Numbered from the stretch's first letter, positions 14,578 to 29,245 are shown. The stretch: 64,000 nt of DNA from Terana coerulea (GCA_024811115.1 JAKOGH010000042.1:658904-722903), one strand, 5' to 3'. The notes: generated by a model not told the origin, from the letters alone. Program-made: numbers and translations.

Positions 14578-17181
14578 TCAGAATGCGAAGTAGGCTGCGT
14601 TCTTGCGACGCCCCAGAGCATACACGAGAATCTGGGCGACAAAAAGCCCAATGGTCACCCCAGAGGCGACTTGGATCATGCGCAGTCCGAGGTGGAATGT
14701 ATCCGAGTATTGCTCAGCGGCCGTTCGGTAGTTGGCTATGAGCCCTCCTCCATTACCAATGGCCGACTAAAACGCATGTCAGCCCGGCTCGGAGCGCAGC
14801 GCCAGCCACAGCTGTCAAAGCACTCACGGGAACGAGGAAGAGCACGCCCGTGATCATGGACGTGAACGCCGTGCCGCCGCCGAGGCGCGACCAGATGTTG
14901 CCGCAGAGGCCGATGACGACCGCGCCGAGCGTGGAGACGACGGAGATGTGGTCCGAGACGTACAGCGTCACGGCCTTCGTCGTCGCGTACGCGGCGCAGG
15001 AGAAGACGACCATCACGGGCAGCTGCACGCTGCGCACGCGCTGCAGGTTCGCGAGCGACGAGCACGTGGCGTAGAGCGGGACGAGGAAGAGCAGCGTCCA
15101 CCACGGGAACGGCTGGCGCCACCACGGCCAGGCCGGGTCGCGGTAGCACCCTGCGTGCGCATTTTAGCCAAAACGACGTTTTGTCCAGTACCGAGACCGT
15201 ACCTTTCACGACGATCGGATTCGACGCCGTCGCGTCCAGAAACGTGAACATCCCGGCGAGGCTCTGCAGTTCTACAGACGTGTTGGTCGTGGAGAAGAGC
15301 CCGCGCAGGAACTGAGACTCCATGGCGGACGTCTGGCCGAGGTTGTGTCGGCCGTACTTGCTGATCGCCAGGTACAGATCCGAGCCAAAGCTGAGACCGA
15401 AACCCTGCTCGGAAACGCCGGATGAGAGAAACACCTGAAAGAGCATACAAGTAATGACATACCAGAAATAGCGTGTAGATGAAAGCGTACACCATTCTCA
15501 GAGATCCGCACATGATATTGCGCGACGTTAGCTCGAGGGCGCTGACCACTATGAACACGGACCCGTGTATTAGTTCAGGATGGAGAGAGGAGATCTAGAG
15601 ATACGCACAGATTGTAAATCCCGGTAGGATGAGTACGACCCCAGCGGATGATATGGCACTATAGCAGAAGTAGTTGCCCTGCAGCGTGCCCAAGAGCCTA
15701 GCTATAAAGGAGACGAATATCGAGACAGATATCCTGCAGTGAGAGATCAGTCAGTGTGTCCGAGGCCGCAGCAAGACTCGAGCTCACTCATAAACATTCG
15801 CATACATCGCACTCCTGGTCGCGACGTTCAACCCTAAATACTGCAGGAGAGCAGCCCCAGCGCCGCTGATGAACATGTCCAAGAGCGAGCCGCCGAACGC
15901 GGTGGTGCATATAATGGACGCGCATATGAAGGCGAATATACAGCGGATCCAGTTGGGGTAGATCGGCCGCGCCCTCAGCAGTCTTCGCAGACGATCCGTG
16001 GCTTCTCGGACGCCCACTTTGTCGTGGAGCACGTCCCGGTAGATGAGGTGGACGCGGTGCAGCGACGTGAGGGCTATGCGGCCGCCCGCCCGCACAAAAC
16101 GGGTCTCAGAGATGACGGTGCCGCTGTCCATGAGGTTGGCGAGGATGAGGTTGGGCATGTGCACGAAGCTGACGTTGACTTGGAGGATGTCCGCCGCGGA
16201 TTGCAGCTGCGATTCGAGTCGATGCGAGGGCGCGCCGAAGGCAAGCAACGTTTGGGCAAGAACGAGAATGAAATCCACCCGGTCGTCGTAAGCTAAGGAG
16301 GTTTTCTGTGTCAGTGTATTAGCAGACGGTAGTAGATCAAGTTTGCTCACGTTCCACATGCTCAAAAATCTCCCGACTCTGTCTCCTCAGGAGCAATACC
16401 CTTTCTTTATAGCTCTTCGCGGCTGGCGGAGGCGGAGCTTTCGTTGCTTCCACTGCCGAAGGATTCTGGGCCCCTCTGATTTCGGTACTACGGAGGGATG
16501 CACGGCTGCTTGCCGCTCTGCTGAGATGAGGTCGGCTCACGTTTCCAGCGTCGCCGGGCGCGACCTTCTCAACTGGAAACCGGTCCTGAGAGTAGAATAG
16601 CCGAGAGACACTTGGTCTTCGCATCTTGGGTTTCGGTGTTTCCTCCTCGGCCTCTCCAGGCTCGGATGGCACCGCGGTTGAGCGACGGCGCAGCAGTGCA
16701 TTGTCATGCGCACCAGGTCGCAGGCGGGCGCCGCCGGAGGCGACAAAGGCGTCCCTTGAGCTGCCAGGTTTCGGGGTTGTGTCATCGTTGAAGGTGACGG
16801 AGGAGCGTTTGCTGGTCGGCGTCGATTCGTCTTGCTCGAGTCCCTTGTGCATACCGCTGGGTGGAGGAAGGTCGTTCGAGCTTGCGAATCGCGAAAGTGA
16901 ACGTGAGCGAGGCGGCTGGTTAGTAGCTGGAGGTGGAGATCCCTCGGGGCTGACAGGGAGCGGATCTCGTTTGCCAGCCGGAAGAGGTGGACCAGATTGC
17001 GACGAATGACCAGGTTTGGTCAGCTTCCAGAGCAAGGTATATCCGGCTGAAGATAAGTCGTACTTCGATGCAAGGACAGGCTTTTTAGGCCTTGATCCTA
17101 CGAGCCAAAAGCAACTGCTTAACTTTGTTCCGCTCTTCGAAAGCGTCTGCTCGATTGAGGTTACATGTCAACACCCGCCAT
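14578..17181 (-). CDS. ThrE/PRM10-like multi-pass membrane transporter
   Basis: The product is an integral membrane protein with a long disordered, Ser/Pro-rich cytosolic amino part (16337-17035). Two halves follow. The first is the ThrE amino domain (DUF1212 type), with LLAFGAPSHRLE, FVHMPNLILA and FAFICASIICTTAFGG. The second is the ThrE_2-type membrane domain, with TLLFLVPLYATC, VMVVFSCAAYAT and LGAVVIGLCGNIWSRLGG. The last exon reads SAIGNGGGLIANY and ends YALGRRKNAAYFAF with TGA at 14578-14580. Family members include bacterial threonine/serine exporters and yeast pheromone-regulated Prm10; the substrate here is unknown. At least seven introns, no clear frame break. The 5' end is uncertain. 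The frame is open beyond 17035 and could join, through a 50 nt intron, an ATG at 17179-17181; otherwise the first good ATG is at 16848-16850. Confidence 0.82.
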
Positions 17182-17649
17182 AAAGATTCCACTTCTACTC
17201 TTTTGAGGGAATTCAGTACGGCTAGTAGATGGTTGTGCTGAGCGTAGCTCTTTAGACTGTTTGCCTTGCGTTTCTTCCGTCGTCAACGTCGCAGGCAAGT
17301 GAGGGCGTCCAGGTTGAAACTCCGAGCCGGCCGACGCCGGAAGCACTAGCGAGCGCCACAAAGAAGAAGCTCAGAGAAGTTTGATCGCTTAGACGCCACA
17401 AAGAGTACGCTACACCGTCCCCGTTTACGTTCCATTTATTGCAGTCAGCCACACGTGGGTAAGCTACACATATTCGAGGGTATACAGTTACATATACAAC
17501 GTGCGACAGGTGTTTTACAGGGAGTACAATGCAAGATGATTCGACAAGTCCTGGATCATGACGTGGAGCGTGGCGAGAGCGTGACGTACAACAACCGATG
17601 AACAACATGCGTGACCAAGAATACAACAAGACTGAGGAAGTGGGTATAC
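17182..17649. other. Intergenic region between two minus-strand genes
   Basis: This is the upstream region of the ThrE-like gene and the 3' flank of the methyltransferase. Open segments are present but have no recognisable protein character. I see no RNA gene. Confidence 0.4.
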
Positions 17650-19782
17650 CTATGAAGCGAGCTTGACACCAACGAGTAAACGCATGGACCGACACGGAGT
17701 CTTCAGCTCCTCTAATTTTCCGGTATTCTGGGCGTCGATGATCGCATCTCGCAGCCGCTCCTGCTCCAGCCGCTCCGCCTTCGTGAGAGGGTCTCTCCGA
17801 GGCGCTACCCAACCGTTTTTGGACAGAGAATGCCAGAGAGATATCCGCACATGCATATCGCTGCACATTGCCGAGTAAGTACGCAGTAGCATATGTGGCA
17901 GCCAGACTCACTTTCTGTACTGATCAACAAGGGCATCGAATTTTTGTCGGACTGATCCCATGTTGATATCGTTCGTCTCCCACCCGTAAGGATACAACCA
18001 GTCTTTGTCCTGGCCTATTTGGTCGAGGAGTTCTTCCCACATAGCCTCCTTCGTGGCAAGGACTATCCCAACAGCTCGCTGCAGATGCATGAACAAGCTG
18101 TGCTCATCTTCTCCAAGGGCGTCAGACAGCGGGAACAGTGCTACCGACGATGGCCCGCCTATGCGCGTTCCGTGCTCGTGCATATACGCCGTCGACTGCT
18201 GTTTCTTGCACGTGCAGTCGGCGCCGATGCTTGTAGCCATAGATACTGAGGATGCGGCTGTGGACACTGATGATGACCGTTGCATTGCCCGAGTTCTTCC
18301 CGGTGCAGGTCGGCCAAAGTCCGAGAAAGGGCTGGAGCCCGTGCTTGCCGAGGAGTCCGAGCCATCGGATAGCCTCCGATATGGCTCGACGGCGGATAAC
18401 GAACCTCTTCGGGACATTTGCAAGGGCGCAATCGGAGGCATGGGGAAGTTGATCACTGGTGGAGATTGGACATGTCCAAAGAAGGCCGAAAAAAGACTCG
18501 GTAATATTGCTGGGATATGGTAAATCATGAGCTGTCATGTCAAGAACCAATGATTGATGCAGTGCACTCACAGCTCGGCGTAGAATTCACAAACCGGTTG
18601 TGGAACACCTTGTAGAACAGCTTTTCGAGAAGGGCATGGTCATGAGGGAGGTCCGTGGGACATGGCACCCTAACGATCGGCTTCTCCTCCAAGCCATCAT
18701 CGTCTGGATGACCTGTCCGTGGAAGCGGTGCATTTAATGGTGCCGTAAACCATCGTGGAATGACAGGAAAGATCGCGTCTAAGGCAGCAGGTAGGAAAGG
18801 TTCATGAGCCCAGCTCCATACGATTACAAAATCGGTGACGCGTACCTTCTTCGATGACCTCGACGGTCCCCCCAGGACGGAGCACTCGGAACACTTCCTG
18901 TTACGGATTGTCAGTAAAGTTCACAGGAGAATCGTCGGGGTTCGTACCGCATACACATTATGCCACTGAAATGAATGGTGATATAAATTCCCGTGTGACA
19001 TTTTCGCGCGGAATACCGCTTACTTTGTTTTCGGGTACTGCGAAGGCCAGGCCTTGTATGTGTACGTGGTCGAATTCATCGTCCTCGAAAGGAAGTCTTT
19101 GGCGAAGACTGATACCGAGGGTCAGTAAGCTATTCATTGCAGTCAATCATAGAAGCAGCTCACAAGTTCCCATGGACCCATTCTATCCGATCCGCAACTG
19201 AATCGTCGACGGCAAACAGCGGTATTTGGACGTTGACGAGGTCATAGCCCACCTGCAAGCCCGTGAGCGCGTGCACAGGTATACGGAGAGCACGCACTCA
19301 CAAAGGTACAATCAGGCCATGCCTTCGCTGCGTCGATGACCCAGTCGCCGAGCTGTACAACGGTTGAGCACGTTGGAGGACGCCAGTGACAGCAACAGAC
19401 GTACTCCAGTCCCCAGGTCCAGACAGCGTTGTGGTGTGTCGCCTTTGAAGTCGACGAAGCTCACAGAGCCTTTCAGGCGGTAAATGAACGAATGGTCTAC
19501 GCAGGACCTACAAGCGCAATTAATTTGAGACTGCGTTCTTCTTCCTTCTTCGGATAAGGCGGGACGATAGGACTCACATCTCAAGCACCTCCCGATTGTA
19601 TGAGAACGGATATGGCGCCTTGTCGCGGCCGTACGCATGAAGCTTTGAGCCGTGCTGCATTATCCACTTGTCTTCCTTCTTCCCCGACTTCTTGCGGTCG
19701 GGCGAAGGGGGCCATTGCTCGAGCTGTAGCTGGGGCGACCGGGGGAGCTGACGGTGTAGTAGGTGGTGGTCGACACCGGCAT
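17650..19782 (-). CDS. SAM-dependent methyltransferase
   Basis: The protein has a class I methyltransferase core. Motif I is CLDLGTG, joined by an intron to GDWVIDAAKAWPDC. It is followed by FVGYDLVNVQIP, WVHGNF, LPFEDDEFDHVHIQ and VLRPGGTVEVIEED. A long Ser-rich insertion (about 18180-18440) separates this from a helical carboxy domain with KEAMWEELLDQIG, MHVRISLWHSL and LTKAERLEQERLR. The stop is TAG at 17650-17652. ATG 19780-19782 (MPVSTTTYYT) is preferred because it gives a compact amino end before KKEDKWIMQHGSKLHAYG. It requires one missing base in the G5 run at 19707-19711. An in-frame ATG at 19976-19978 is the alternative. The substrate is unknown, and I recall similar architectures as common uncharacterised Agaricomycete proteins. 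Confidence 0.8.
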
Positions 19783-20128
19783 GAAGGAGGGAGAGGTGGA
19801 GGTGGAGGGCAGAGTGAGGGGATGGAGTGTGAGAGGAGGAACATATCAAGGAAATCAAAGGGTCGTCGGACGCCGTCAGACCGGGGAGACTTTCGTGCAT
19901 GGACACGGAGCCTGGAGGCATCATTTCTATGCCAATGACTGCCTTTTCCGGACACACCTCATCCTCTCCATCGCACATGGCACCCAGACGCCCATAAACG
20001 TTAACATTAGTTCCCCGGCCCCGACGCTGGAACGCAAAGCGACCTCCGAGTCATGGCCATCTCTACTTCTCTCTGCTGGGCTATTCACCCCCGTCCTCCT
20101 CACCCAGACACCCAAACACTCCTCAGCC
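19783..20128. other. Bidirectional promoter region, methyltransferase / GNL1-like GTPase
   Basis: About 350 nt separate divergent start codons. The region is pyrimidine-rich toward the GTPase start. No clear TATA box is visible. Confidence 0.4.
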
Positions 20129-22410
20129 ATGGCCCGACGGATCCCGATATCCCACAAGAAGCGGCAAGAAAGGAATCAAGCCAAAAAGGCCATCAAGCGC
20201 GGAGACGTCGAGCCCCCACCGCCCGTGTCAAAGAAAAATCCTGGCAAGCTCAAGGGCAAGCCACCTGCGCAGCCTAGGGACAACTCGACCATAAATGCCG
20301 CTCGTAAACTTCAGTCCTCTTTTATCAAACTCCCCAGTTCTTTCCTGGCAGAGACGAAACGTCTGGCGGCTGCCCTGCCGCTGCGACGTCCCATTCCATC
20401 GGAAGCCGCCTCGTGGACAGATGCGTTCCCTTCCGCGTCCAGCGACGAAGATAACGGTACGGAAACGCAGCTGACGTGCCCTAAGAGGCCCAAATGGCGC
20501 TACGAAATGTCCAAGAAAGAACTGGAGAACAACGAGGAGGGTCTCTTCAAGAAATGGATTGACCAGACAGACGCTGTCGTCGGTGCATGGTGCGATCCCA
20601 GCATTCCTACCGCAGAGGGGAACACAGAAACTGCCGAGCCTGAGACCATGCCTCGCGCGCCGACCACGTTCGAGAGGAACCTTGAAGTCTGGAGACAGCT
20701 GTACGTGCGTCGGTCGTCGGAGGAATCGCATCACTCTAACGGAGTCTCATCCCGCTCATGCTATAGATGGCGAGTGACGGAAATATCTCAGATCATCCTC
20801 ATTCTCCTGGACTCACGCTGTCCCCTCCTGCACCACCCGCCATCTCTCGTCTCATACCTGTCATCGCCTCATCTCGCCCAGAAGCGGGTGATACTGGTCC
20901 TCACCAAGGTCGACATCACGGGCCCAGCGCGCGCCGACGCGTGGGCCCAGTACTTCAGGGCGAGATACCCGCACCTCCGGGTTGTGCAGGTGGAGTCCTT
21001 CGCTCCCAGCGGGAGCTCCGAGCACCGGAATGTGCACGAACCCCACCTCCCGTCCGCGTTCCGCCAGACGCTTGTCGACGCGCTCAGGGACACGCACGCC
21101 GAGCTGCTGGAGCCTCCCGAGAAGACTAGAGAGTCCCCCGAGAAAGCCGCGGCGTGGCGGCCGCCCGTGAAGAGAGAGGTGAACTGGGACGATGTCTTAC
21201 ACGCGCGTGGAGGCCAGGTCGGGTCTGTCGTGGGCGGCGCGACTGCTCCTAGACCCGTGGGCGCCGACCCTGACAAGTCTGCGGATGGATCGGAGCAGGA
21301 CCATCCCGACAAGATCGATACTGAAGCAGAGCCAGATTTCTTGACCATTGGACTCATAGGTAGGTTTCAGACACTATATGCTTGTGCGTCGTACATAACA
21401 ATTATCAATTAATCCCAGGCCAGCCCAACGTCGGAAAGTCCTCTCTGCTCAATGCACTATTCGGCATACAGAAAGTCAGAGCATCTAAACAACCAGGCAA
21501 AGTAATATCTCTGTCATTGTGAATCTTTCGTACAATTAATTGTGCCCTAGACGAAGCATTTTCAGACGCTATTCTGGACACCAGAGGTTCGGCTGGTCGA
21601 CTGTCCCGGACTGGTTATGCCAAACTTCGTGCCAATGGAAACGCAGGTACGCACATTCAGTCGTGCAGTGTCCAATCACACAGTAAAACTCCCTGAAAAT
21701 AGGTCCTAAGCGGCATCTTACCAATATCGCGCGTCTCAGCAGTGCCGCTATGCATCTACCACGCCGCACAACTCCTTCCGCTTGAGCGCGTCCTTGGTCT
21801 GACGCATCCCGCACTTGCAGAAGCCGCCGAGGAGGCCAAGGAGGACAAACGGACGTGGCGAACGCCTCGTGCGCCACAAGAGCCGCAGGCCAAGAGCCCG
21901 CACTGGACGACGCTGGACATCCTCACCGCTTTCGCCCTCAAGAGGGGCTGGTTCACCGCCCGGGCCGGCCGGCCTGACATGAGCAGGGCAGGGAACGCGA
22001 GTACGTGGACTTGCAGGCTTACAGCGTGTATTGCCATCTGACAGGTGTGATGCCCAGTCCTGCGTATGCTGGCAGAGGGAAAGATACGCTGGGCGTTCTG
22101 GCCGCCGGGTACACCCCTCGACACCATGGTGGCGGACCAGGGCGAAGACACGGGGATCTGGCTGCCTCACGGCACGGAGGAAGACTTTGACTTCTCGCAC
22201 AGCGACCGTGACGTGCCCCTGAAGGCGGACTCGCCAGAACAGAGCGAGGATAGCGATGAGGATGAGGATGAGGATGATGAGGATGATTTGGAGGAAGAGC
22301 AGAATATCATATCCGCTATAAGGAGCCAGTTCGCCGTGCTCCATCTCGACAGCGACGACGACGATGAGGAGGAAGATGGTAGTGTTGTCGACGAGGAACA
22401 TTCCACTTAG
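20129..22410 (+). CDS. GNL1-like circularly permuted GTPase
   Basis: This is a GTP-binding protein of the YlqF/GNL family with permuted G motifs. G4 comes first (LVLTKVD, about 20896-20916), then G1 GQPNVGKSSLLN split by an intron after codon position 1 (donor at 21361), and then G3 DCPGL. The amino end MARRIPISHKKRQERN is basic, as in human GNL1. The carboxy tail is very acidic (EDSDEDEDEDDEDD). ATG 20129 follows a short leader, and TAG is at 22408-22410. Introns include one at about 20703-20765 that splits a Leu codon before WRVTEISQII. The frame is continuous when spliced. Relatives act in ribosome subunit biogenesis or nucleolar shuttling; that role is inferred from family. Confidence 0.88.
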
Positions 22411-22905
22411 ACACGACAAACATGTATTGCAATAGGACAATCAATCGGGTATCACTCACCAATGCATCGCATCAAGCTAATACAGGGGTATGGCTGAAAC
22501 AAAATCTCGAATATGCACAGTGAAACAACAAGATGACATAGCGCAAGCATTAAGGCGGGATTATGGATCGACCAGCGGATGACGGTATCGGATGCATAGG
22601 GACGAATGAAGGGAGGATGGTTGAAAATCAATATTCATAAGAATCCAAGTGAAGACAAATACGAGGTGGGCAGTTGGAGGTAAAGAAAGCCGGACTGCAT
22701 CATCCAGCAGCAAGGGGAGACTGCTGAACGCCGGGGACAATGACAGCCCGTGGTATACAGAAGAGGTCTCTCTCGCTCGTAGCAACATCGTTCTGGTCCC
22801 GGGAAGAAATCCATCGCAAACACATGAGGCGGCGGTAGCACGCCCCTACGGTCCACTGCCTGAGTGCACAGACGCAGTTCTACCGCCGTCAACTGGGCCG
22901 CTCGC
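22411..22905. other. Convergent intergenic region
   Basis: This holds 3' flanks of the GTPase and the Ser-rich membrane protein. No coding or RNA signal is seen. Confidence 0.45.
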
Positions 22906-24075
22906 CTAGTACCGAGTTCCGTTGTAGCCGTTGTTGTACCCCTCGTAGCCCTGGTTCATGCTGGGACCACGGTTGAGCTGCGCCATCTGGGGGCCAGGGC
23001 TCGGGCCGCGCGCGAGGTCGGCGTAGCCGCCGACGGGGGCGAGGTTCGCGCCCGCGGTGAAGTCGTGGTCGGGGATGGGCTGCAGGGTCGTGGTGCCCGC
23101 GGTGCCGTAGCCGTGGTTCGCGCCGTGGCCCGCGAAGTTCTCGTCGCTGTGGCCGGAGGAGTGGAAGGAGCCGTGCGAGGCGGTCGAGGCGACGCGGTTC
23201 AGGCCCGGGATGCCATCGGCGGGACCGGCGGGCTGCCAGTCGATGGGCGTCATGCGGTCTTCGAAGTTGGAGGAGGCCTTGAACTTCCACTTGCGGATGA
23301 TGGTCCAGCCGATGGCAACGGCGGCAACGCAGGAAGCAATCACGATGATGACGGTGAGGGCAGTCTTCGGGGTCGATGTGGTCGCTGCAGACGAAGCCGT
23401 AGCACCACCGGTTGAGGCAGCAGCAGTGTTGCTGCTGGTGACCGTCTGGGTGACCCGGTGAGTAGACTTCGAGGCAGAGTCGCCATCTGTGTTGTCGTTG
23501 CTCGAGTCGGGTGCAGCGGTAGCACTGGGTTGTGCCGGAGGTCTCGGGTGCCTGCGACGTCGCGCTCGGCTGGGATGCGCTCGCCGACGACGACGAAGCA
23601 GAAGAGCTTGCAGCCGAGGACGATGCGGAGCTGCTTGCGGACGACGACGACGCGGAGGAGGCAGCGGAGGAAGCGGAACTCTGTGTGTATATTTAGTAAA
23701 TTGAATTGATGGTGCCTGCCCTTGTTGAACGTACCGATGCAACTGACGACGTCGCAGAGCTCGCGCTCGAGGATGCGCTCGAACTCGCAGCGGAGGAGCT
23801 CTGGCTCGCCGAGGTGGACGAGGCAGAGGTGGAGGAAGCTTCGCTTGCCACTGAGCTGCTGGAGAACGAAGGCGGGTCTCCGGCAGCGCCGTTCGTGCCC
23901 AAGTTGGTCAGGCCGGCCTGGGGAATACGCTTTTGAGCATACGGTTGAGGTTGACATGGTCGCGGGCGACTTGGTGGTTGACGGTGTCTGCTTGAGCGAC
24001 AGTGGCGAGGGCGAGGGCAAGGGCGAGGTAACAAAAGAGCGTGAGGGAAACCTTTCTAGGCTTGGAGATGAACAT
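22906..24075 (-). CDS. Ser/Ala-rich single-pass type I membrane protein
   Basis: ATG at 24073-24075 gives MFISKPRKVSLTLFCYLALA, a clear signal peptide that continues ALALATVAQA. A Ser/Ala-rich ectodomain follows (SSSVASEASSTSASS and similar, 23600-23890) that would be heavily O-mannosylated. There is one membrane segment, TALTVIIVIASCVAAVAIGW (about 23300-23360), then a cytosolic tail with IIRKWKFKAS and Gly/Asn-rich repeats ending GYNGTRY and TAG at 22906-22908. The layout resembles fungal Mid2/Wsc-type cell-wall stress sensors, but no cysteine WSC domain is seen. Two frame corrections are inferred, in the T4 run at 23931-23934 and near 23543. Cell-wall sensing is inference. Confidence 0.7.
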
Positions 24076-24760
24076 GGTGGTGTGCGTGAAGGACGAAGGG
24101 CTCTGCGAAAGCGGTGACGACGGTTAGCCTGAGTACGGTGCGAGCAGCGTGCACGAGTGGGGTTGAACGGTTCTGAAGAGCAAACGAGGGCCGGCCAGGT
24201 GAAAGCGAACCTCACTTGGAGGGATGCGGGGGAAAGCAAGACTCACAGGAGGGTGGGGTCAGAACAGCGAGCCCTGGTTTGTGTCGAACGTTTTGAGAGA
24301 ACCGTGGGGACAAAGGATGGTGGACAAAAACGAATGGACACAGTTTGACTGCAGGGATCGATGCAGAAGAGAGGAGGCGGTCGCGGAAGATGTTCAAGAA
24401 ACCAAGGCAACAACAGCCCGGTCACCATCATTTCGCACTGCCGTCATCGGTAGACGCCCATATGTTCGCCTTTGTCCCTCCCTACCGTCCGAGAGGCGCA
24501 CCTCCCAACGAAGAAGCACTCCTCTTACGCACACAAGGGTATATCCTCAGGGTAGGTAGGTATGTATTACGCGTAGGCATTATCCGTAGAATACTTTGAA
24601 AACGGAGCCCGCGCAGCGAGAAAACTGAATGAAGAGAGAAAGCCAGTGGGAATAATGACATCGGAGGAGTCGTGAAAAGTCCATCATCACCAGTGAATGT
24701 CCGAAAACTAAAAAAATCCTATTCATCTGTCCATCTGTAGCTGTCTCTTTGACACACATC
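24076..24760. other. Intergenic region upstream of the Ser-rich membrane protein
   Basis: About 685 nt lie between the start of the membrane protein and the stop of the lyase gene, both on the minus strand. It should hold the membrane protein's promoter and leader. I see no gene and no clear TATA box. Confidence 0.4.
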
Positions 24761-27281
24761 TTAGTTGTGACTGGTCAGGGTCCACGAATCGAGGTTGACG
24801 GAGGACGGTGTCACGAAGTCGCTAGACGACATGCCAGACCACTGGGGGTTGAAGAGCACTTGCAGATTGTAGGTGCCGGCGTCGAGGCTGATGGTGAGAA
24901 CAGACACGCTCGGGTTGGGCGAGTCCACTGCGCCGGAGGGGAAGCGCAGGGTCAGTCGAGAAACGCACAGCATCCATCTTCGCAAAGGTCGCGCCCGAGC
25001 TGGGGCTCAGAATTTGCACCTTCGTGGTCTGGTCACCAATCGTGAGCGTGGCAGAGGTTCCGCCGTTGTCGACGCTTATAGTAGCGTTGGTGTGCATGCG
25101 CCACATAATGGGCTGAGTCGCGGTGATTTCATCCTGGAGCAAGACTTGTCTTCTCTTGTTCAAGGTACGAATACCACGTTTGAACGAGGACCTAGAGGCA
25201 GGTTAAACGATATCACGCTGGAAGTAAAACGAAGGCTCACGTGTCGTTGTAAGCACTGGTAAGATCGGCAACCCAGAACGCCGTAGAGTCATCGGGGACG
25301 GTGTAAACCGTGCTAGAGCCCTGAACATCGCCGGTCGTGCCGGTGTTAAGGATCTGGGGCTTGGCCTGAACATTCTGGTTCGCCTGGTTCACGATGATCG
25401 TGTTCTGGCCCTCCGTGCGCTTTCGGTAGTACAACCACCGGGTAGCGTCCTGAGCATCGCTCGTGAAGTAATCCGGGGAGTTGTAGTCGCCCGAACCAAG
25501 CTCACCAGCCCAACGAGTACCCATGGCGTCAAGGACGAAGTCACCGACGTCCAAGTCGTTGTGGGTCTGATGGTTCTGGTTCTCGCCGGCCTTAATCGCG
25601 ACATACAGCCCGTTCTCATCCGTCCAGCTGCTCCGCATCGCCGCCCACTGGTCCACATCGTCGTTGAAGAAATGATCGAGGGGCATGTTATCCCAGAACG
25701 CGCCAGAGGCGGTGGGGTTGTACCAGAACATGGACCAAGGCTCCGGAGCGTCGTGCTGGTCGCGTTGGAATAGAACGTACTCGGGGCGCTGGAAGAAGTC
25801 GCCGTAGATGAACATCGCGTTGGCGGTCGTGCTGTACTTGTTGGGACCATGGTCTCCGTAGTTGAATACCGAGCCGAAGCCGGAAACGAACATGTGGTAC
25901 AGGCCGGTCAAGTTGGTGTTAGGATTCGTGGTGAGGAGTTGCTGGTGAGAGCCGGTAGCGGTTAGGAGCGCGGAGGCCATCTCGGCGTGACCGGTAGTAC
26001 CGAAGTACCAGTAGTTCGCAGTCTCCGCCCAGGTTCCATCGCTGCTCACGGCCAAGGCACAACCAGTCAATGCGTTCGGGATGGAGAGGGCGAGAATCTG
26101 CTCAGCGGTGTTTGTGGTGTCATCACCGAGGATGGCGAGAGCACCCAGAGTCATGCCGCTGTTGCAGACACAGTTCCAGTTACCGGTGATCTTGTTCGCC
26201 CACCAACCAGAGAAATCGCCGCTGTCGGCGTTGGCATACTCGTGAAGACCCTGGCTAAGGCCATAGGTAATCATGTTCGACCGAATCTGGCTCTTCTGGT
26301 CGTCGGTGAAAGCGTCGTACATCCAGTCGTATGCGATAGCGAAAGCGGCTGTCATTTCCGCGGTATCAAGGAAATGGCTCGGGTTCCACTTGGTAGAGTT
26401 GTTGGGTCCAAAGCTATCGCCCACGGCGTTCTAGGCATCCAAAATTAGTGACTACCTAAGCACCTCAATGATAGTTTGGACTCACTTGAAGTTCCGACCA
26501 TGTCCGATCCACCCACTTTGTGTCGTTGGTCATCCGGTAGACGTAGCCCCAAGCTTTGACCCGCTCTTTCACGTAACGGCAATTGTCAAGAATACCGCTG
26601 GAGCCATCCATGAAGTATTGGACGGGAGGTAGTCCGTAGTATTCTGTCGCATTGCCGAAGATCGTGTCGTTCCATAATTTCATATAAGGGTCGGCTGCGA
26701 TGAGTGCGGGGAGCGCCTCCCACTTGTATTGGGGTGCAATGAGACGGGGGCGGTCAGGACGAACGCCTGTCGGACTCGGGTTCGACGGCTGGAAGGGATC
26801 TTGCGGCCATGCTAGCGCCGAGTCGGTCGTAGGATGGAAGGTGGGGGTGGTGAATGCGGCGGAGTTTGTCTAACAAAGAGACCTGTGAGAACATCGCTCG
26901 TGAGACCAAGCGCGGCACCTGGATACTCACCGTGGAAGGGTAGAGCGGAAGGAGGTACTGGCTGTTCGTACCAGTGGGGAACACTCCGATGGCGTTCTTG
27001 ACAGACGCAGCTGAGCTGGCGGCCGCAGCCTGGTCGCCCGACGAGCCGCCGCTGGAAGCAGCGCCGGACACGCTTGAGCTGCTGCTACTGTGGTGACGGC
27101 TGCCTACAACACCACCGACAACGGCGGCGACAATCACAATGATAGCAACCGGAACACCAAACTTGATCCAGTTGCTTGTACGTTTCTTGAGAGGCATGGG
27201 GGTGATGTAGCCCGAGGATTCGTTGTAGTATGGGTCTCCCGAGCCGTAGGGGGAATTGGCGTTGTGGTAGTTGGGGGCCAT
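24761..27281 (-). CDS. Membrane-anchored heparinase II/III-like polysaccharide lyase
   Basis: ATG 27279-27281 starts MAPNYHNANSPYGSGD. Near residues 40-60 lies a membrane anchor (FGVPVAIIVIVAAVVGGVVG) preceded by LKKRTSNW, so this is a type II protein. After a Ser-rich stalk comes an alpha/alpha-barrel typical of alginate/chondroitin lyases (LDTAEMTAAFAIAYDWMYDA, NWNCVCNSGMTLGALAILG). A beta-sandwich half carries VFNYGDHGPNKYST and HQTHNDLDVGDFVLDAMG, the His/Asn/Asp cluster typical of heparinase II/III-like enzymes. The ending DSWTLTSHN is followed by TAA at 24761-24763. One extra base is inferred in the G4 run at 24938-24941. It probably cleaves uronic-acid polymers at the cell surface; the true substrate cannot be read from sequence. 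Confidence 0.8.
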
Positions 27282-27677
27282 AGCACTGCTAGCCCCGGAG
27301 AAGATTAAAAGAGTGACTGAGAGACGCGCGATGGGCGAAGGAAGAAGATGGCCGTGTTGGGGGTGACCAGATGTCTGCGGACACCGTTTGACGAAGGAGG
27401 GAGAGGGAGATGGAAACGAAACCAGGAAAAAGACGCCCGAGGCCTCTGTTTTGTATCCTTCTATTCTTGGCTCGGCATGCTTTCGCCTTGATCCCTTTCC
27501 CTTCTCGATGACAACAACAGAAAACTTTGAGGGGCACCCTCACGCCTCAGCATGATGATAAATAAACAAGATACAATCCGCTGAAAATACGAGTGCGGTA
27601 TGATACATCCATCCATCCAACTACAAAAGTGACCGGTCGATCAGACGACGAGCGCGGCATAACGTAGCCGAAGCTGT
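27282..27677. other. Intergenic region upstream of the lyase gene
   Basis: The region lies between the thiolase stop and the lyase start. It is pyrimidine- and purine-tract rich. No gene is seen. Confidence 0.4.

Positions 27678-29245
<1,568 letters not shown>

Noticed and set aside
19782..20128. Upstream extension of the GNL1-like ORF
   Set aside because: The open frame continues upstream by chance but overlaps the methyltransferase start. The ATG at 20129 gives the typical basic GNL1 start.
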